Source of the DNA: Thermodesulfatator indicus DSM 15286
GTDB taxonomy: Bacteria > Desulfobacterota > Thermodesulfobacteria > Thermodesulfobacteriales > Thermodesulfatatoraceae
Assembly: GCF_000217795.1 (NCBI RefSeq)
Contig: NC_015681.1
Coordinates: forward strand, 1,417,244-1,481,243
DNA length: 64,000 nucleotides
Reading direction: 5' to 3'
Below the pieces are notes generated by a model. The model ran no database searches and was not told the DNA's origin. It saw nothing but the letters and a program-made list of their open reading frames with translations. The position numbers and the translations under genes are program-made. Shown here piece after piece: positions 41,402-49,924 of this stretch. Numbering within the stretch: the first letter of the stretch is position 1; every line of letters begins with the position of its first letter.

Positions 41402-42781
41402 ATGCGATACTTAGTAACCCTTGTTTTACTATTCACTTTATTCTTGCCCAGACCAAGTTTCTCTCTGATGAGCCCAGAGGATGAGGCCAAGCTTGGCCAA
41501 AAAGTCCTTGAAATGCTTCAGAAAAAAGATTCTCTGGTGGAAGACCCTGAAGTTATAAATTATGTGGCTCAGGTGGGGCGAAGAATTATTGCTCACATAG
41601 GTCCGCATTATTTTCCCTTTCGTTTTTACGTAATCAAAGACCCAAGTCTTAACGCTTTTGCCTTGCCAGGTGGTTATATCTTTGTAAATACCGGGCTTCT
41701 TGAAGAAATAGATCGTGAAGATGAATTGGCCGGAGTTCTGGCTCACGAATTAGCTCATGTCCAAGCCAGGCACCTGGCCAAACGTATGCAAAAGCTGAAT
41801 AGGCTTAGTTTGGCTACGGCTGCGGTAACCATTGTTGGGCTTTTGCTCGGTGGTGGTCAGGCAGGGCAGGCTATAGCCATAACCTCTTCGGCTTTAGCTA
41901 CCACCAAGGCGTTGGCTTATAGCCGAGCTGATGAGGAAGAAGCCGATCGCCTGGGTTTTGAATATCTTACCGCGGCTGGTTATGATCCAAAAGGATTTAT
42001 AGAAGTTTTTAATAAAATTTTGAGACATCGCTGGCTTTTGTCAGAGAATACCCCTAGCTATTTATTGACTCATCCAGGTACCGCTGAACGTATCACTTAT
42101 CTTGAGAGCATGATTGAGTATTATAAACCAAAAGTTACTTACAAACCTGATCCCTTTAAACTACGTAGAATACAGGTTCGAGTAAAAGTACTAACGCATG
42201 ATGCCGGCGATTTAGTTCTCAGATACCAGGAAGAACTTCGTAAAACTCCTGATGACCCAATGCTTCACTATGGTTTAGCCCTTTCTATGGCTAAGCTCAG
42301 ACGCTATGACGAAGCTGTTACCGAAATGCTTAAAGTAATTCGTCTGCTTCCTAAAGAAGATGATTTTAAACTTGACTTGGCAGAAATTTATTTTGAGGCT
42401 GCCCAGTATGATAAAGCTTTAGATATACTTAGTCCTTATATAAAACGTTATCCATATAAAGAAATGGCAGAGTTTCTATTGGCTAGGTGTTATCAGGAGA
42501 CCAAACAATATCAAAAAGCCTTAAATATTTTTAAGGAACTAGAAAAAAAATTTAACGAATATCCTGAATTTCACTATTATTTCGGTCAACTCTATTCATC
42601 TTTGGGAAAGTCGGGGCTTGCTCATTATCAATTCGCCCAATACTTTAGGCTTAAAGGAGACCAAAAAGTAGCTCTTTATCATTTACGCCAGGCTTATAAA
42701 AAGCTACCACCTGAAAGCCCCTTACGATCTAAAATAGCGGCTAAATTGGCGGCTACTAAAGAAACGAATAACGGAAAGTAA
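41402..42781 (+). CDS. BepA-like M48 metalloprotease with TPR domain
   Basis: A 459-aa periplasmic protease with a signal peptide (RYLVTLVLLFTLFLPRPSFS). An M48 peptidase domain has the zinc motif HELAHVQARH near residue 114 and a later Glu in SRADEEEADRLG. A C-terminal TPR array follows (about 265-450). This is the architecture of BepA/YfgC, which acts in outer-membrane protein quality control. A promoter CTGACA-17-TATATT (41367-41395) would start transcription about at the ATG, so translation may be leaderless. Confidence 0.92.
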   Translation: MRYLVTLVLLFTLFLPRPSFSLMSPEDEAKLGQKVLEMLQKKDSLVEDPEVINYVAQVGRRIIAHIGPHYFPFRFYVIKDPSLNAFALPGGYIFVNTGLLEEIDREDELAGVLAHELAHVQARHLAKRMQKLNRLSLATAAVTIVGLLLGGGQAGQAIAITSSALATTKALAYSRADEEEADRLGFEYLTAAGYDPKGFIEVFNKILRHRWLLSENTPSYLLTHPGTAERITYLESMIEYYKPKVTYKPDPFKLRRIQVRVKVLTHDAGDLVLRYQEELRKTPDDPMLHYGLALSMAKLRRYDEAVTEMLKVIRLLPKEDDFKLDLAEIYFEAAQYDKALDILSPYIKRYPYKEMAEFLLARCYQETKQYQKALNIFKELEKKFNEYPEFHYYFGQLYSSLGKSGLAHYQFAQYFRLKGDQKVALYHLRQAYKKLPPESPLRSKIAAKLAATKETNNGK

Positions 42782-42824
42782 ATGGCGGATAGATCTTTGC
42801 AAAATTCAAAAAAACATAGATAGA

Positions 42825-42940
42825 TCGCCACGGCGCCATCAGCGCCTCGCGATGGGGATTGCTTCGGCTGCTGGCCGCAGCCTCGCAATGACTCTTTTAA
42901 GATGTCACTGCGAGCCCGCAAGGGCGAAGCAGTCTCTAAA
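42825..42940. repeat. REP-like intergenic repeats (copy 3, two hairpins)
   Basis: It contains GGGATTGCTTCG (42855-42866) followed by a GGCTGC/GCAGCC hairpin and CTCGCAATGAC, then GTCACTGCGAGCCC with a GCCC/GGGC hairpin and GAAGCAGTCTC. These are the same units as the repeats at 16711 and 18690, here as an inverted pair between two convergent genes. Confidence 0.65.
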
Positions 42941-43017
42941 TTAAAACATTTTGCAAAGGGCTTTTAAAATAGGTTATATTTTCATAGTGCTTGGCGTTTC
43001 GCGATAGGGATTGTCGG

Positions 43018-45075
43018 TTAAGTCTTTAGTGCTTCTTTTTGATCAAAACGTGAGAATTTCATAGTGAAACTGGCTCTTCCCTGGGTGGCTGAACGCAAAG
43101 CCGTGGAATATCCGAAAAGTTCGGCCAAAGGGACTTCGGCTTTGACTATCTGCACCGGGTCTTTTGTTTCTATGTTAATTACATGCCCCTGACGCTGGTT
43201 CAAATCACTTATAACTTCGCCGAGGTGTTCAGAAGGCACCGTGACTTCCACTTCCATTACAGGCTCAAGAAGAACGGGATGGGCTTCTTTTAAAGCCCGC
43301 ATAAGGGCTTTAAACACGGCGGCTCTGGCAGCCATTTCGTTAAAACTGCCACCAGGGAAATTTACATCTAGCATTAGGACCTCTACGTCTATGACCGGAT
43401 ATGCCAGAGGACCACTGGCTGAAAGGGTGTCTTCAATAGTTTTAAGAAGCAGCTTGAGTTGTTCTTCGCTAAGTTTATCTTGAGGGACCAAGGAGCCGAT
43501 AAGATTGCCTTCCCCTCGTTTACGTGGCCTGACGATAAGGCTTACTTCTGCGCTGAGACGCTCATCGCCTATTGGTTCATCAAAGTGCTCTTTTACTTCT
43601 ATTTCCTGGGCAATGGTCTCACGGTAAATAACTTGAGGCCGGCCTACCTTTAATTCCAGGCCAAAATCTCGTTTTAGACGCTCAAGGATTACTTCTAAAT
43701 GGAGCTCACCCATACCGGAAATTATGCGCTGGCCGGTGTCTTCATTAATTTTTACCCTAAAGGTAGGGTCTTCTTGGGCTATTTTGGCAAGGGCCTCTTC
43801 TACTTTTTCCTCTTCCGCTCGGGTTTTAGGCTCCACAGCTATGGAAATAACCGGTTCATAAGCCCCGATAGGCTCAAATACTATGGGGTGTTCAGGGTCA
43901 CACAGAGTATCGCCGGTAACCGTGTGTTTAAGGCCCATGGCTGCTACGATATCTCCAGCGCCGGCCCTGTCCAGCCGAGTTCTTTTGGCAGCGTGCATCA
44001 GAAATAGCCTGGCCACTTTTTCCTTCTTGTTTTGTGTGGCGTTAAGAACGGTTTTCCCTACCTCAAGGATGCCAGAGTAAAGGCGTAGATAGACCATTTT
44101 TCGGCCTTCAAACATCTGCACTTTAAAGGCTAGGGCTGAGAAGGGAGCAGCTTCATCTGGAGCTCTGACTTCTTCTTTGCCGGTAAAAGGGTTAATGCCC
44201 TTAACCGGTGGGATATCTAATGGTGAAGGAAGATAATCTACAATAGCGTCAAGCAAAGGTTGAATTCCTTTATTTTTAAGCGCTGAGCCGGCAAATATAG
44301 GCACTATTTCCCGAGAAAGAACTCCCTGGCGAATCAGTCTTTTTATTTCTTGTAAGGACAAAGGCTCATCGGCGAGATACTTTTCCATAAGCTTTTCGTC
44401 AAACTCAACCACGGTTTCTATAAGTTCTTCTTTTAAGCGAGACACTTCTTCACGCTTGTCTTCAGGGACAGGCAAAAGGTCATATTTTTCTCCGAGACTC
44501 TCTTCGTCCCAAATAATAAGTTTCTGAGAAAGTATATCTATCACGCCTTTAAAATATTCTCCTTCACCGTAAGGAAGCGTAAGAATTACCGGTTTCACCC
44601 TAAATTTTTCTCTTATTTGGCGAACAACTTTCCAGAAATTGGCTCCTATGCGGTCCATCTTATTGATAAAGGCGATCTTTGGCACTTTAAAACGTTCGGC
44701 CTGGTGCCATACTGTCTCTGACTGGGGCTCAACCCCACCTACAGCACAGAAAACCCCCACGGCGCCGTCTAGTACTCTAAGGCTCCGTTCCACCTCAATG
44801 GTAAAATCAACATGGCCTGGTGTATCTATGAGATGGATTTCGTGGTCGCGCCAATAACAAGTGGTGCAGGCCGCGGTAATAGTGATGCCGCGTTCCTGTT
44901 CTTCGGGGAGATAATCCATGGTGGCCTGGCCTTCGTGAACCTCGCCTATTTTATAGATTCGTCCCGTGTAATAAAGGATTCGCTCAGTAAGAGTTGTTTT
45001 ACCCGCGTCTATGTGGGCAATAATGCCTATGTTTCTAATTTTTTTAATTCTTGCTTCTCCAGCCATCTTTGGCAT
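43018..45075 (-). CDS. fusA: Translation elongation factor G (possibly a paralogue)
   Basis: A 685-aa translational GTPase. G motifs are AHIDAGKTTLTERILYYTG, RGITITAAC, DTPGHVDFTIEVERSLRVLDGAV and NKMDRIGA. Domains II to V follow, with ISGMGELHLEVILERL and EVPLAELFGYSTALRSATQGRA at the end. ATG 45075 (AAGG upstream) is chosen over an upstream frame start (45144) that would overlap plsY. It is not next to rpsL, rpsG or tuf, so it may be a second EF-G copy rather than the str-operon one. Sequence alone does not separate these. Confidence 0.9.
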   Translation of the reverse strand: MPKMAGEARIKKIRNIGIIAHIDAGKTTLTERILYYTGRIYKIGEVHEGQATMDYLPEEQERGITITAACTTCYWRDHEIHLIDTPGHVDFTIEVERSLRVLDGAVGVFCAVGGVEPQSETVWHQAERFKVPKIAFINKMDRIGANFWKVVRQIREKFRVKPVILTLPYGEGEYFKGVIDILSQKLIIWDEESLGEKYDLLPVPEDKREEVSRLKEELIETVVEFDEKLMEKYLADEPLSLQEIKRLIRQGVLSREIVPIFAGSALKNKGIQPLLDAIVDYLPSPLDIPPVKGINPFTGKEEVRAPDEAAPFSALAFKVQMFEGRKMVYLRLYSGILEVGKTVLNATQNKKEKVARLFLMHAAKRTRLDRAGAGDIVAAMGLKHTVTGDTLCDPEHPIVFEPIGAYEPVISIAVEPKTRAEEEKVEEALAKIAQEDPTFRVKINEDTGQRIISGMGELHLEVILERLKRDFGLELKVGRPQVIYRETIAQEIEVKEHFDEPIGDERLSAEVSLIVRPRKRGEGNLIGSLVPQDKLSEEQLKLLLKTIEDTLSASGPLAYPVIDVEVLMLDVNFPGGSFNEMAARAAVFKALMRALKEAHPVLLEPVMEVEVTVPSEHLGEVISDLNQRQGHVINIETKDPVQIVKAEVPLAELFGYSTALRSATQGRASFTMKFSRFDQKEALKT

Positions 45076-45125
45076 ATTACCTTTTTCAGAAAATATTTGC
45101 CAAGAACTTTTAGCCGAGGGATAGC

Positions 45126-45725
45126 ATGGAAAAAGTTTACTCAATATTTATTTTAGCTTATTTGTTAGGGTCAATACCTACCGCGTTGTTGGTGGCCAAG
45201 CCTTTTGGTATTGACCCACGAAAGCATGGCAGTAAGAACTTAGGAGCCACTAACGTAGCCAGGCTATTGGGTAAAAAGTGGGGGCTTTTGACCTTAATTG
45301 GGGACATGGGCAAAGGGATAGTGCCCATGTTGTTAGCGCTTTATCTTTTCAAAGATTATCCTCAAAAAGACTTCTTAGTGGCGGGCACAGGTTTTTGTGC
45401 CTTCTTAGGGCATCTTTTTCCAGTTTACTTAAAGTTCCGCGGAGGAAAGGGCGTGGCTACGGCAGCCGGTGTCTTTTTAGTGCTTTGTCCCGCTGCGTTA
45501 GCTGTGGCCTTAACGGTTTTTGTGCTAGCGGTTAAATTTACGGGTTACGTATCCGTAGGTTCTCTTTTAGCTTCAGCCCTGGTTCCTTTACTCATACCCT
45601 TTCTTTGTCATAAAGAAGTCTATTTTTATACTGCTTTGGTTATGGCAGCCTTGATCTGGTTCAAACACCGGGAAAATATTCGTCGGCTCATACGGGGTGA
45701 AGAGAAAAGCTGGAAGAAGAATTAA
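45126..45725 (+). CDS. plsY: Acyl-phosphate:glycerol-3-phosphate acyltransferase PlsY
   Basis: A 199-aa membrane enzyme that makes lysophosphatidic acid from acyl phosphate, the first step of phospholipid synthesis. It has five hydrophobic segments and the conserved loops LLGSIPTALLVAK, KHGSKNLGATNVARLLGKKWG and FRGGKGVATAAGVFL. It diverges from fusA with about 50 bp between starts. Confidence 0.96.
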   Translation: MEKVYSIFILAYLLGSIPTALLVAKPFGIDPRKHGSKNLGATNVARLLGKKWGLLTLIGDMGKGIVPMLLALYLFKDYPQKDFLVAGTGFCAFLGHLFPVYLKFRGGKGVATAAGVFLVLCPAALAVALTVFVLAVKFTGYVSVGSLLASALVPLLIPFLCHKEVYFYTALVMAALIWFKHRENIRRLIRGEEKSWKKN

Positions 45726-45739
45726 AAAGCTTTAGATCT

Positions 45740-46591
45740 TTAGAATGATAGGAATGGCTTGTCTGGAATAACTTTTTCTCGTTTTCTTGCAAAGAATCTT
45801 TTTAGTTCTCTTCCGGCCTCGTCTATAAATCTTTTTGAACCAATGATAAGACTTTCCGAGAAATAGCGTGTTCTATAGGTAAATTCTTTGACCTTGGTGA
45901 ATGTTTTTGGTTCACTAAGGCCACTTTTTCCGTAAACAAACTCTCGGTAGAGCTTGAATCTTTCCCGCTCAGACTTGTTGGCATAAGAGGGGAGGCCGAT
46001 ATTTAACGAAAGAAAACTTGTTTCGCCTGTCCCTAATCTTGCTCGATATCCTAGCGAACACCAACGATAGTCCTCTGGTTTTTCTACGATTCCCGCTCGT
46101 ACCGGATTAAGCTCTATGTAAGCTAGGCAATTTAGCAAAGCCTCACCAGTCTCAATGATTACGGACTTAAAGCGATCAGCCCAAAAATAGCCTTTGCGGT
46201 CAACGCGTTTGTTGTACCATCGTGAGAAGCGCTGCTTGATATCCTGGACATAGCGAGAAAGGCTGGAGAGCCTTGCTCGCCATTTCTTGATCATATCTTC
46301 GTAGATGAAGACTTTGCGTTTCTCCTGGTAGTAGAGCTTGATACGGCGGGCGACTTCTTCGTCGGAGAACTGGTTTTCAGGGAGCATGCGGCAGAGGAGA
46401 TGGAAATGATTACCCATGATGGCAAAGCCATAGACTTCTACGAAATAGACCTGCGAGAGCCAGTTAATGAGCTGGAGTAGGTGTTCTTTTTCTTCAGAGC
46501 CAAGGACATCATGGCCGGGTAAGGCTGTACGAGAGATGACATGATAAGCGGCCTTAGGGTTGTTGGTAAGCAAACGAGGAATTCTTGGCAT
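45740..46591 (-). CDS. REP-associated tyrosine transposase (RAYT, IS200-like Y1 domain)
   Basis: A 283-aa HUH endonuclease of the TnpA-REP family. The HUH motif is His62-Phe-His64 (MGNHFHLL), and the likely nucleophile is Tyr114 (SRYVQDIKQRFSRWYN). WADRFKSVII, YIELNPVRAGIV and WCSLGYRA are also RAYT signatures. RAYTs are domesticated enzymes thought to spread or process REP hairpins. Matching motifs GGGACAGGCGAA lie just upstream (46628-46639, 46675-46686) and one lies inside the gene (46022-46033). An AGGAGG site precedes ATG 46591. Confidence 0.9.
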   Translation of the reverse strand: MPRIPRLLTNNPKAAYHVISRTALPGHDVLGSEEKEHLLQLINWLSQVYFVEVYGFAIMGNHFHLLCRMLPENQFSDEEVARRIKLYYQEKRKVFIYEDMIKKWRARLSSLSRYVQDIKQRFSRWYNKRVDRKGYFWADRFKSVIIETGEALLNCLAYIELNPVRAGIVEKPEDYRWCSLGYRARLGTGETSFLSLNIGLPSYANKSERERFKLYREFVYGKSGLSEPKTFTKVKEFTYRTRYFSESLIIGSKRFIDEAGRELKRFFARKREKVIPDKPFLSF

Positions 46592-46597
46592 GGTTAT

Positions 46598-46690
46598 ACC
46601 TCCTAAAAAATTTTCGCCAAAAAATTTTCGCCTGTCCCTTTTATCGGAACATTTTCTTCTGAGCTTGAAATTTTTCGCCTGTCCCCAAAT
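46598..46690. repeat. REP motifs upstream of the RAYT gene
   Basis: Plus-strand AAAATTTTCGCC repeats and two copies of TTCGCCTGTCCC (46628-46639, 46675-46686), complementary to the arm of the hairpin at 40633-40662. They are read here as REP units, the substrates of the neighbouring RAYT protein. Confidence 0.65.
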
Positions 46691-46697
46691 TTACTCT

Positions 46698-46736
46698 TGA
46701 CGGAAATAACCAATTCGGGTATTTAAATATTTAAAC
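46698..46736 (+). promoter_or_regulatory. Promoter and palindromic operator of the Rrf2-sulfite reductase operon
   Basis: TTGACG (46698-46703), 17-bp spacer, TATTTA (46721-46726). A perfect 14-bp palindrome TTTAAATATTTAAA (46723-46736) overlaps the -10, placed for repression by the Rrf2 protein encoded just downstream. That the Rrf2 protein binds here is inference. Confidence 0.6.
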
Positions 46737-46754
46737 TGTTTAAAGGAGTTGAAT

Positions 46755-47192
46755 ATGGCTGGGCCAATTTTAAGAATTTCTGATGCTTTAGCTTTAGGAT
46801 TACACGCTATGGCTTATTTGTCTTTAGAGCCTAAAAAGGCCAAAAGAGTAAAAGAGATAGCCATTAAGTTGAAGGCGTCTGAAGCTCATTTGTCAAAGGT
46901 TTTACAGGCTTTAGCTAGAGCCGGGTTACTTAAAGCCACAAGAGGGCCTAAAGGTGGCTATATGTTGAATAAAAAGCCTGAAGAGATTTCCCTCCTGGAT
47001 ATTTATGAAGTCATAAGTGGCCCTTTGGAAGATCAGCGCTGTCTTTTCAAGAAACCTTTATGCGATGGGAAAAACTGTATCTTGGGAGATTTGTTATCTT
47101 CAGTAAATCAGCTTGTAAAAGAACATTTTTCAAAAACCACTTTGATAGCTGCACAAAAAATAAATTTTTTGGAGGAGGAAAAAGATGCTTAA
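46755..47192 (+). CDS. Rrf2-family transcriptional regulator with Fe-S cysteines
   Basis: A 145-aa winged-helix regulator: LGLHAMAYLSLEPKK, AIKLKASEAHLSKVLQALARAGLLKATRGPKGGYML. The late three-cysteine motif CLFKKPLCDGKNC is the IscR/NsrR-type site that holds an Fe-S cluster used to sense iron-sulfur status, redox or nitrosative stress. ATG 46755 has AAAGGAG at 6 nt. It overlaps the sulfite reductase gene by 8 nt, so it probably controls that gene and itself. Confidence 0.9.
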   Translation: MAGPILRISDALALGLHAMAYLSLEPKKAKRVKEIAIKLKASEAHLSKVLQALARAGLLKATRGPKGGYMLNKKPEEISLLDIYEVISGPLEDQRCLFKKPLCDGKNCILGDLLSSVNQLVKEHFSKTTLIAAQKINFLEEEKDA

Positions 47193-47841
47193 AGATGGTG
47201 AAAAAGGAGCAATACTTCAGCGAGACAAAGAAACTTACGCTATCGCCCCGCATGTACCTTTAGGAGTTGTTACACCGGAATTTTTGCGGAAAGTGGCCAA
47301 CATTGCGGAAAAGTATGGTGTCAAAGCTATGAAGCTCACCAGTGCTTGTAGGATTGCTATGGTGGGTTTTAAAGAAGAAGATATTGATCGGGTATGGGAA
47401 GAATTAGGAGTTGAGCCGGGAGCAGCGGTGGGGGCTTGTGTCCGTAGTATAAAAGTTTGTCCCGGGACTACTTTTTGTCGTTTAGGGCAACAAGATTCTT
47501 TAAGTTTGGGAGCCGAACTAGATAAACGTTATCACGGATATCAGCTTCCTGCCAAATTTAAAATTGGAGTAGCAGGCTGCATTAATGATTGTGCTGAAGT
47601 CTGTATTAAAGACCTGGGTTTTATCGGAAAACCTAAAGGCTGGACGGTAAAAGTTGGCGGGTGTGGCGGAGCTAAACCCAGACTCGCTCAGACTTTAACA
47701 GAAAATATATCCAGTGAAGAAGCGCTGGCTATAGCCGATAAGATAATTAAGTTTTATGAAGCCCATGCCAAAAAGACAGACAGATTAGGACGTCTTATTG
47801 ACCGGATAGGCTTCGAAGAATTTAAAAAGGAAATTTTTTAA
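47185..47841 (+). CDS. Small siroheme sulfite/nitrite reductase (assimilatory-type, low molecular weight)
   Basis: A 218-aa single-domain sulfite/nitrite reductase. The siroheme-[4Fe-4S] ligands are visible as Cys92-X5-Cys98 (VCPGTTFC) and Cys132-X3-Cys136 (GCINDC). It equals in length the monomeric assimilatory-type sulfite reductase of Desulfovibrio vulgaris and has the N-terminal ferredoxin-like half with LTSACRIAMVGF. The reaction is reduction of sulfite (or nitrite) with six electrons. It is the second gene of the Rrf2 operon, and a terminator follows. Confidence 0.85.
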   Translation: MLKDGEKGAILQRDKETYAIAPHVPLGVVTPEFLRKVANIAEKYGVKAMKLTSACRIAMVGFKEEDIDRVWEELGVEPGAAVGACVRSIKVCPGTTFCRLGQQDSLSLGAELDKRYHGYQLPAKFKIGVAGCINDCAEVCIKDLGFIGKPKGWTVKVGGCGGAKPRLAQTLTENISSEEALAIADKIIKFYEAHAKKTDRLGRLIDRIGFEEFKKEIF

Positions 47842-47856
47842 CACCCCCCTCCTTAT

Positions 47857-47890
47857 AAAAGGTCCTTTTAAAAAGGGCCTTTTTTTATTC
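47857..47890 (+). terminator. Intrinsic terminator of Rrf2-sulfite reductase
   Basis: Stem AAAGGTCC / GGGCCTTT with one G-T pair, followed by a run of seven T. Confidence 0.75.
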
Positions 47891-47962
47891 ATAAAATTTT
47901 TAACTTTTCGGCTGATCTTTTCGATTATAAGATTAAAGTTCAATTAATATTGAGGGGTGCCT

Positions 47963-49072
47963 ATGCGATACAAACATTTAATTTTAATGATTAGTTTGGT
48001 GTTTTTGTGTGTTAGTTGTGGAGGCTATAGTGTCAAACAAACTTTAGCTCCCGCTCATCCACCTCAAGGAGCTTCTAATTTGCCCAAGGTAGCGGTTTTA
48101 CCTTTTGCCGATTACAGCTCTTCATCTGTTTGGGAGGCGTGGCGCAAGAATATTTTTATCAGGGAGGCCCTTGAAGATGAATTTCTTAAGGCCGGCCTAG
48201 CTACAGTGCCAATGGAGCAAGTTAATCAATATCTTTTGAGCCAGGGAGTTATTAAGCCTGTTAAAACTTATTATTCCAATGTTGATTCTTCCCTGATTAC
48301 TATGCTCAAGGGCGATTGGTCTCCTGAAATGAAGGCTGAAATTTGGCAGGCCATCGAGCGTAATCAAAGGATATCAAAGGTAAAGAAAGAAGAAACTCGT
48401 CCCCTTGATACCCAGATGATTATGGATATCGGCAAGACCTTTGGAGCTCGTTACGTAGTTAGAGGTAGAATCCTTGATTTTAACTCGGAGCGTTATCGTT
48501 CTCTTAATCCAATTAAAAGTGGCCTTTTACCCTTCGTGGTAAACCTGGGTTCTCGTACAGTTTTTGGAGTAGCTGATTCAGAAACATATGAGGCCATTAA
48601 CTTTGCCGCTACTGGAGCCATAGCCGGTGGATTGATAGATGCTTCCTGGGGTGGGGCTGGAATTGGAGCGGCCGCAGGCCTTGCTACTCTTAAAACCGGA
48701 AAAACCAATCAGGCCAAAGTACAGTTAAGAATTTACATACAGGATACTTCCACAGGAGAAGTAATCTGGACTGGACGTACCGAAGTAGAAGTCACCCCTG
48801 AAAGTATATTTGCCAACAAATCTTCTGATGATTTGTTTAAAAAAGCTATTGATGAAGCCGTTCACTTTTTAGTAGCTGATTTTTCAAAAGCCCTGGCTCA
48901 AGGGGAACTAATCGCGCCAACCAGAGAAGAAATTTCACCTATAGTCGAAGAGGCTAAGGCCGCAGCCCAAGAAGCTAGAGCCGCGGCAGCAGAGGCCCAA
49001 GAGGCAGCCCAAAAGGCCCAAAAACAGGCTATAAAAACCGAAAGAATATTCGAAAAAACTCTTACTAAATAA
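47963..49072 (+). CDS. Outer-membrane lipoprotein with Ala-rich coiled-coil tail
   Basis: A 369-aa lipoprotein: the lipobox LVFLCVSC|GG gives Cys about residue 19. The mature protein begins with a domain resembling the CsgG/TolB-N type (LPKVAVLPFADYSSSS..., EFLKAGLATVPMEQV, DTQMIMDIGKTFGARYVVRGRILDF). It includes a glycine-rich amphipathic segment (GAIAGGLIDASWGGAGIGAAAG) and ends in an Ala/Glu-rich coiled coil (about 320-360). The exact family is not certain; a CsgG-like secretion or cell-envelope assembly role is possible. A terminator follows. Confidence 0.75.
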   Translation: MRYKHLILMISLVFLCVSCGGYSVKQTLAPAHPPQGASNLPKVAVLPFADYSSSSVWEAWRKNIFIREALEDEFLKAGLATVPMEQVNQYLLSQGVIKPVKTYYSNVDSSLITMLKGDWSPEMKAEIWQAIERNQRISKVKKEETRPLDTQMIMDIGKTFGARYVVRGRILDFNSERYRSLNPIKSGLLPFVVNLGSRTVFGVADSETYEAINFAATGAIAGGLIDASWGGAGIGAAAGLATLKTGKTNQAKVQLRIYIQDTSTGEVIWTGRTEVEVTPESIFANKSSDDLFKKAIDEAVHFLVADFSKALAQGELIAPTREEISPIVEEAKAAAQEARAAAAEAQEAAQKAQKQAIKTERIFEKTLTK

Positions 49073-49077
49073 AACAG

Positions 49078-49105
49078 AGGGGTCTCTCCGAGACCCTTCT
49101 CTATT
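49078..49105 (+). terminator. Terminator-like hairpin after lipoprotein gene
   Basis: GGGTCTC / GAGACCC stem around a short loop with a T-rich tail (TTCTCTATTTT). Confidence 0.7.
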
Positions 49106-49152
49106 TTCCTTTGCTGGTCCGATTTTTGTTCGGGCCAGGGGTGATATAAATT

Positions 49153-49851
49153 TTAAAACCAGATTTGCATTTTAAGGCCAAAACTGTCCTCTTCTATCTT
49201 TTGAGGGATGGCCTGAGCCTCTCCAACATAGATTTTTTTAGCGGCTAGAAGGCAGGCATAGGCATCGAGCAAATCTTTACGAAATAAAACTTTTATTTTA
49301 GCCAAATTTTGGTCTAATTTTTTGAATAATCTGCTATTTTGTAAAATATTATGGCGAAAAGCAAGCCCATCTGCCGTATGTTTAGAAGGAAGGGGCCTTT
49401 TAGCCAAGCTTTTGAAAACTAGTTCAGGATGGGTTTCGTAAATGTTTTTAGGCTTTTTAATCCTTAAATACTCGTCAAGTTCTCTTACTTTGGGAAGTAA
49501 ATAGAAACTTTGTAGTGAAAGTTTAATCCCTTGCTTCCTCAATTCTTTGTAGGTTTTAGCTTTAAATGCCAGGCGAGGAGGAGGGCTGAAAATACTAGCT
49601 CGCCTGGACCCTAAAAGTTTGCGAGCTATTTTGTCACAAGTTCGACCACCAGAAACATAGTTTTCCGAAAGTCCAATAGGCATGTCAAAGGCATAAATAC
49701 GGGCTGATAGATCAAAAATTTCTTTTACAGTGGCCAAAATAAAAATTTCTTCACTTAAGAAATCTTTTTTATCTAGACAAAAAGTTCCTTTTACTACCAA
49801 CCATCCGTTGCGACAGCCATCAATGCCTGCCAAAATGATTTTGTTTTCCAT
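49153..49851 (-). CDS. DUF429 family protein (RNase H-like fold)
   Basis: A 232-aa protein of the DUF429 family, predicted to have an RNase H-like nuclease fold. Conserved acidic residues are visible: Asp of AGIDGCRNGW (N-terminus), Asp of FDMPIGL, Glu of YETHPELVF and Asp of LLDAYACLLAAKK. GRTCDKIARKLLG and RASIFSPPPR are family signatures. The biological role of DUF429 is unknown. It is divergent from the ThiF-like gene, about 70 bp apart. Confidence 0.85.
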   Translation of the reverse strand: MENKIILAGIDGCRNGWLVVKGTFCLDKKDFLSEEIFILATVKEIFDLSARIYAFDMPIGLSENYVSGGRTCDKIARKLLGSRRASIFSPPPRLAFKAKTYKELRKQGIKLSLQSFYLLPKVRELDEYLRIKKPKNIYETHPELVFKSLAKRPLPSKHTADGLAFRHNILQNSRLFKKLDQNLAKIKVLFRKDLLDAYACLLAAKKIYVGEAQAIPQKIEEDSFGLKMQIWF

Positions 49852-49924
49852 AAGGCATTTATTACATCGTGTTTTTTACCGATATAAACATAAAATCGAT
49901 ATAAAAGTGAAAAGGGGTGTTTTC

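Noticed and set aside
46749-46754. TTG start of the Rrf2 gene
   Set aside because: AAAGGAG would overlap it; spacing fits ATG 46755.
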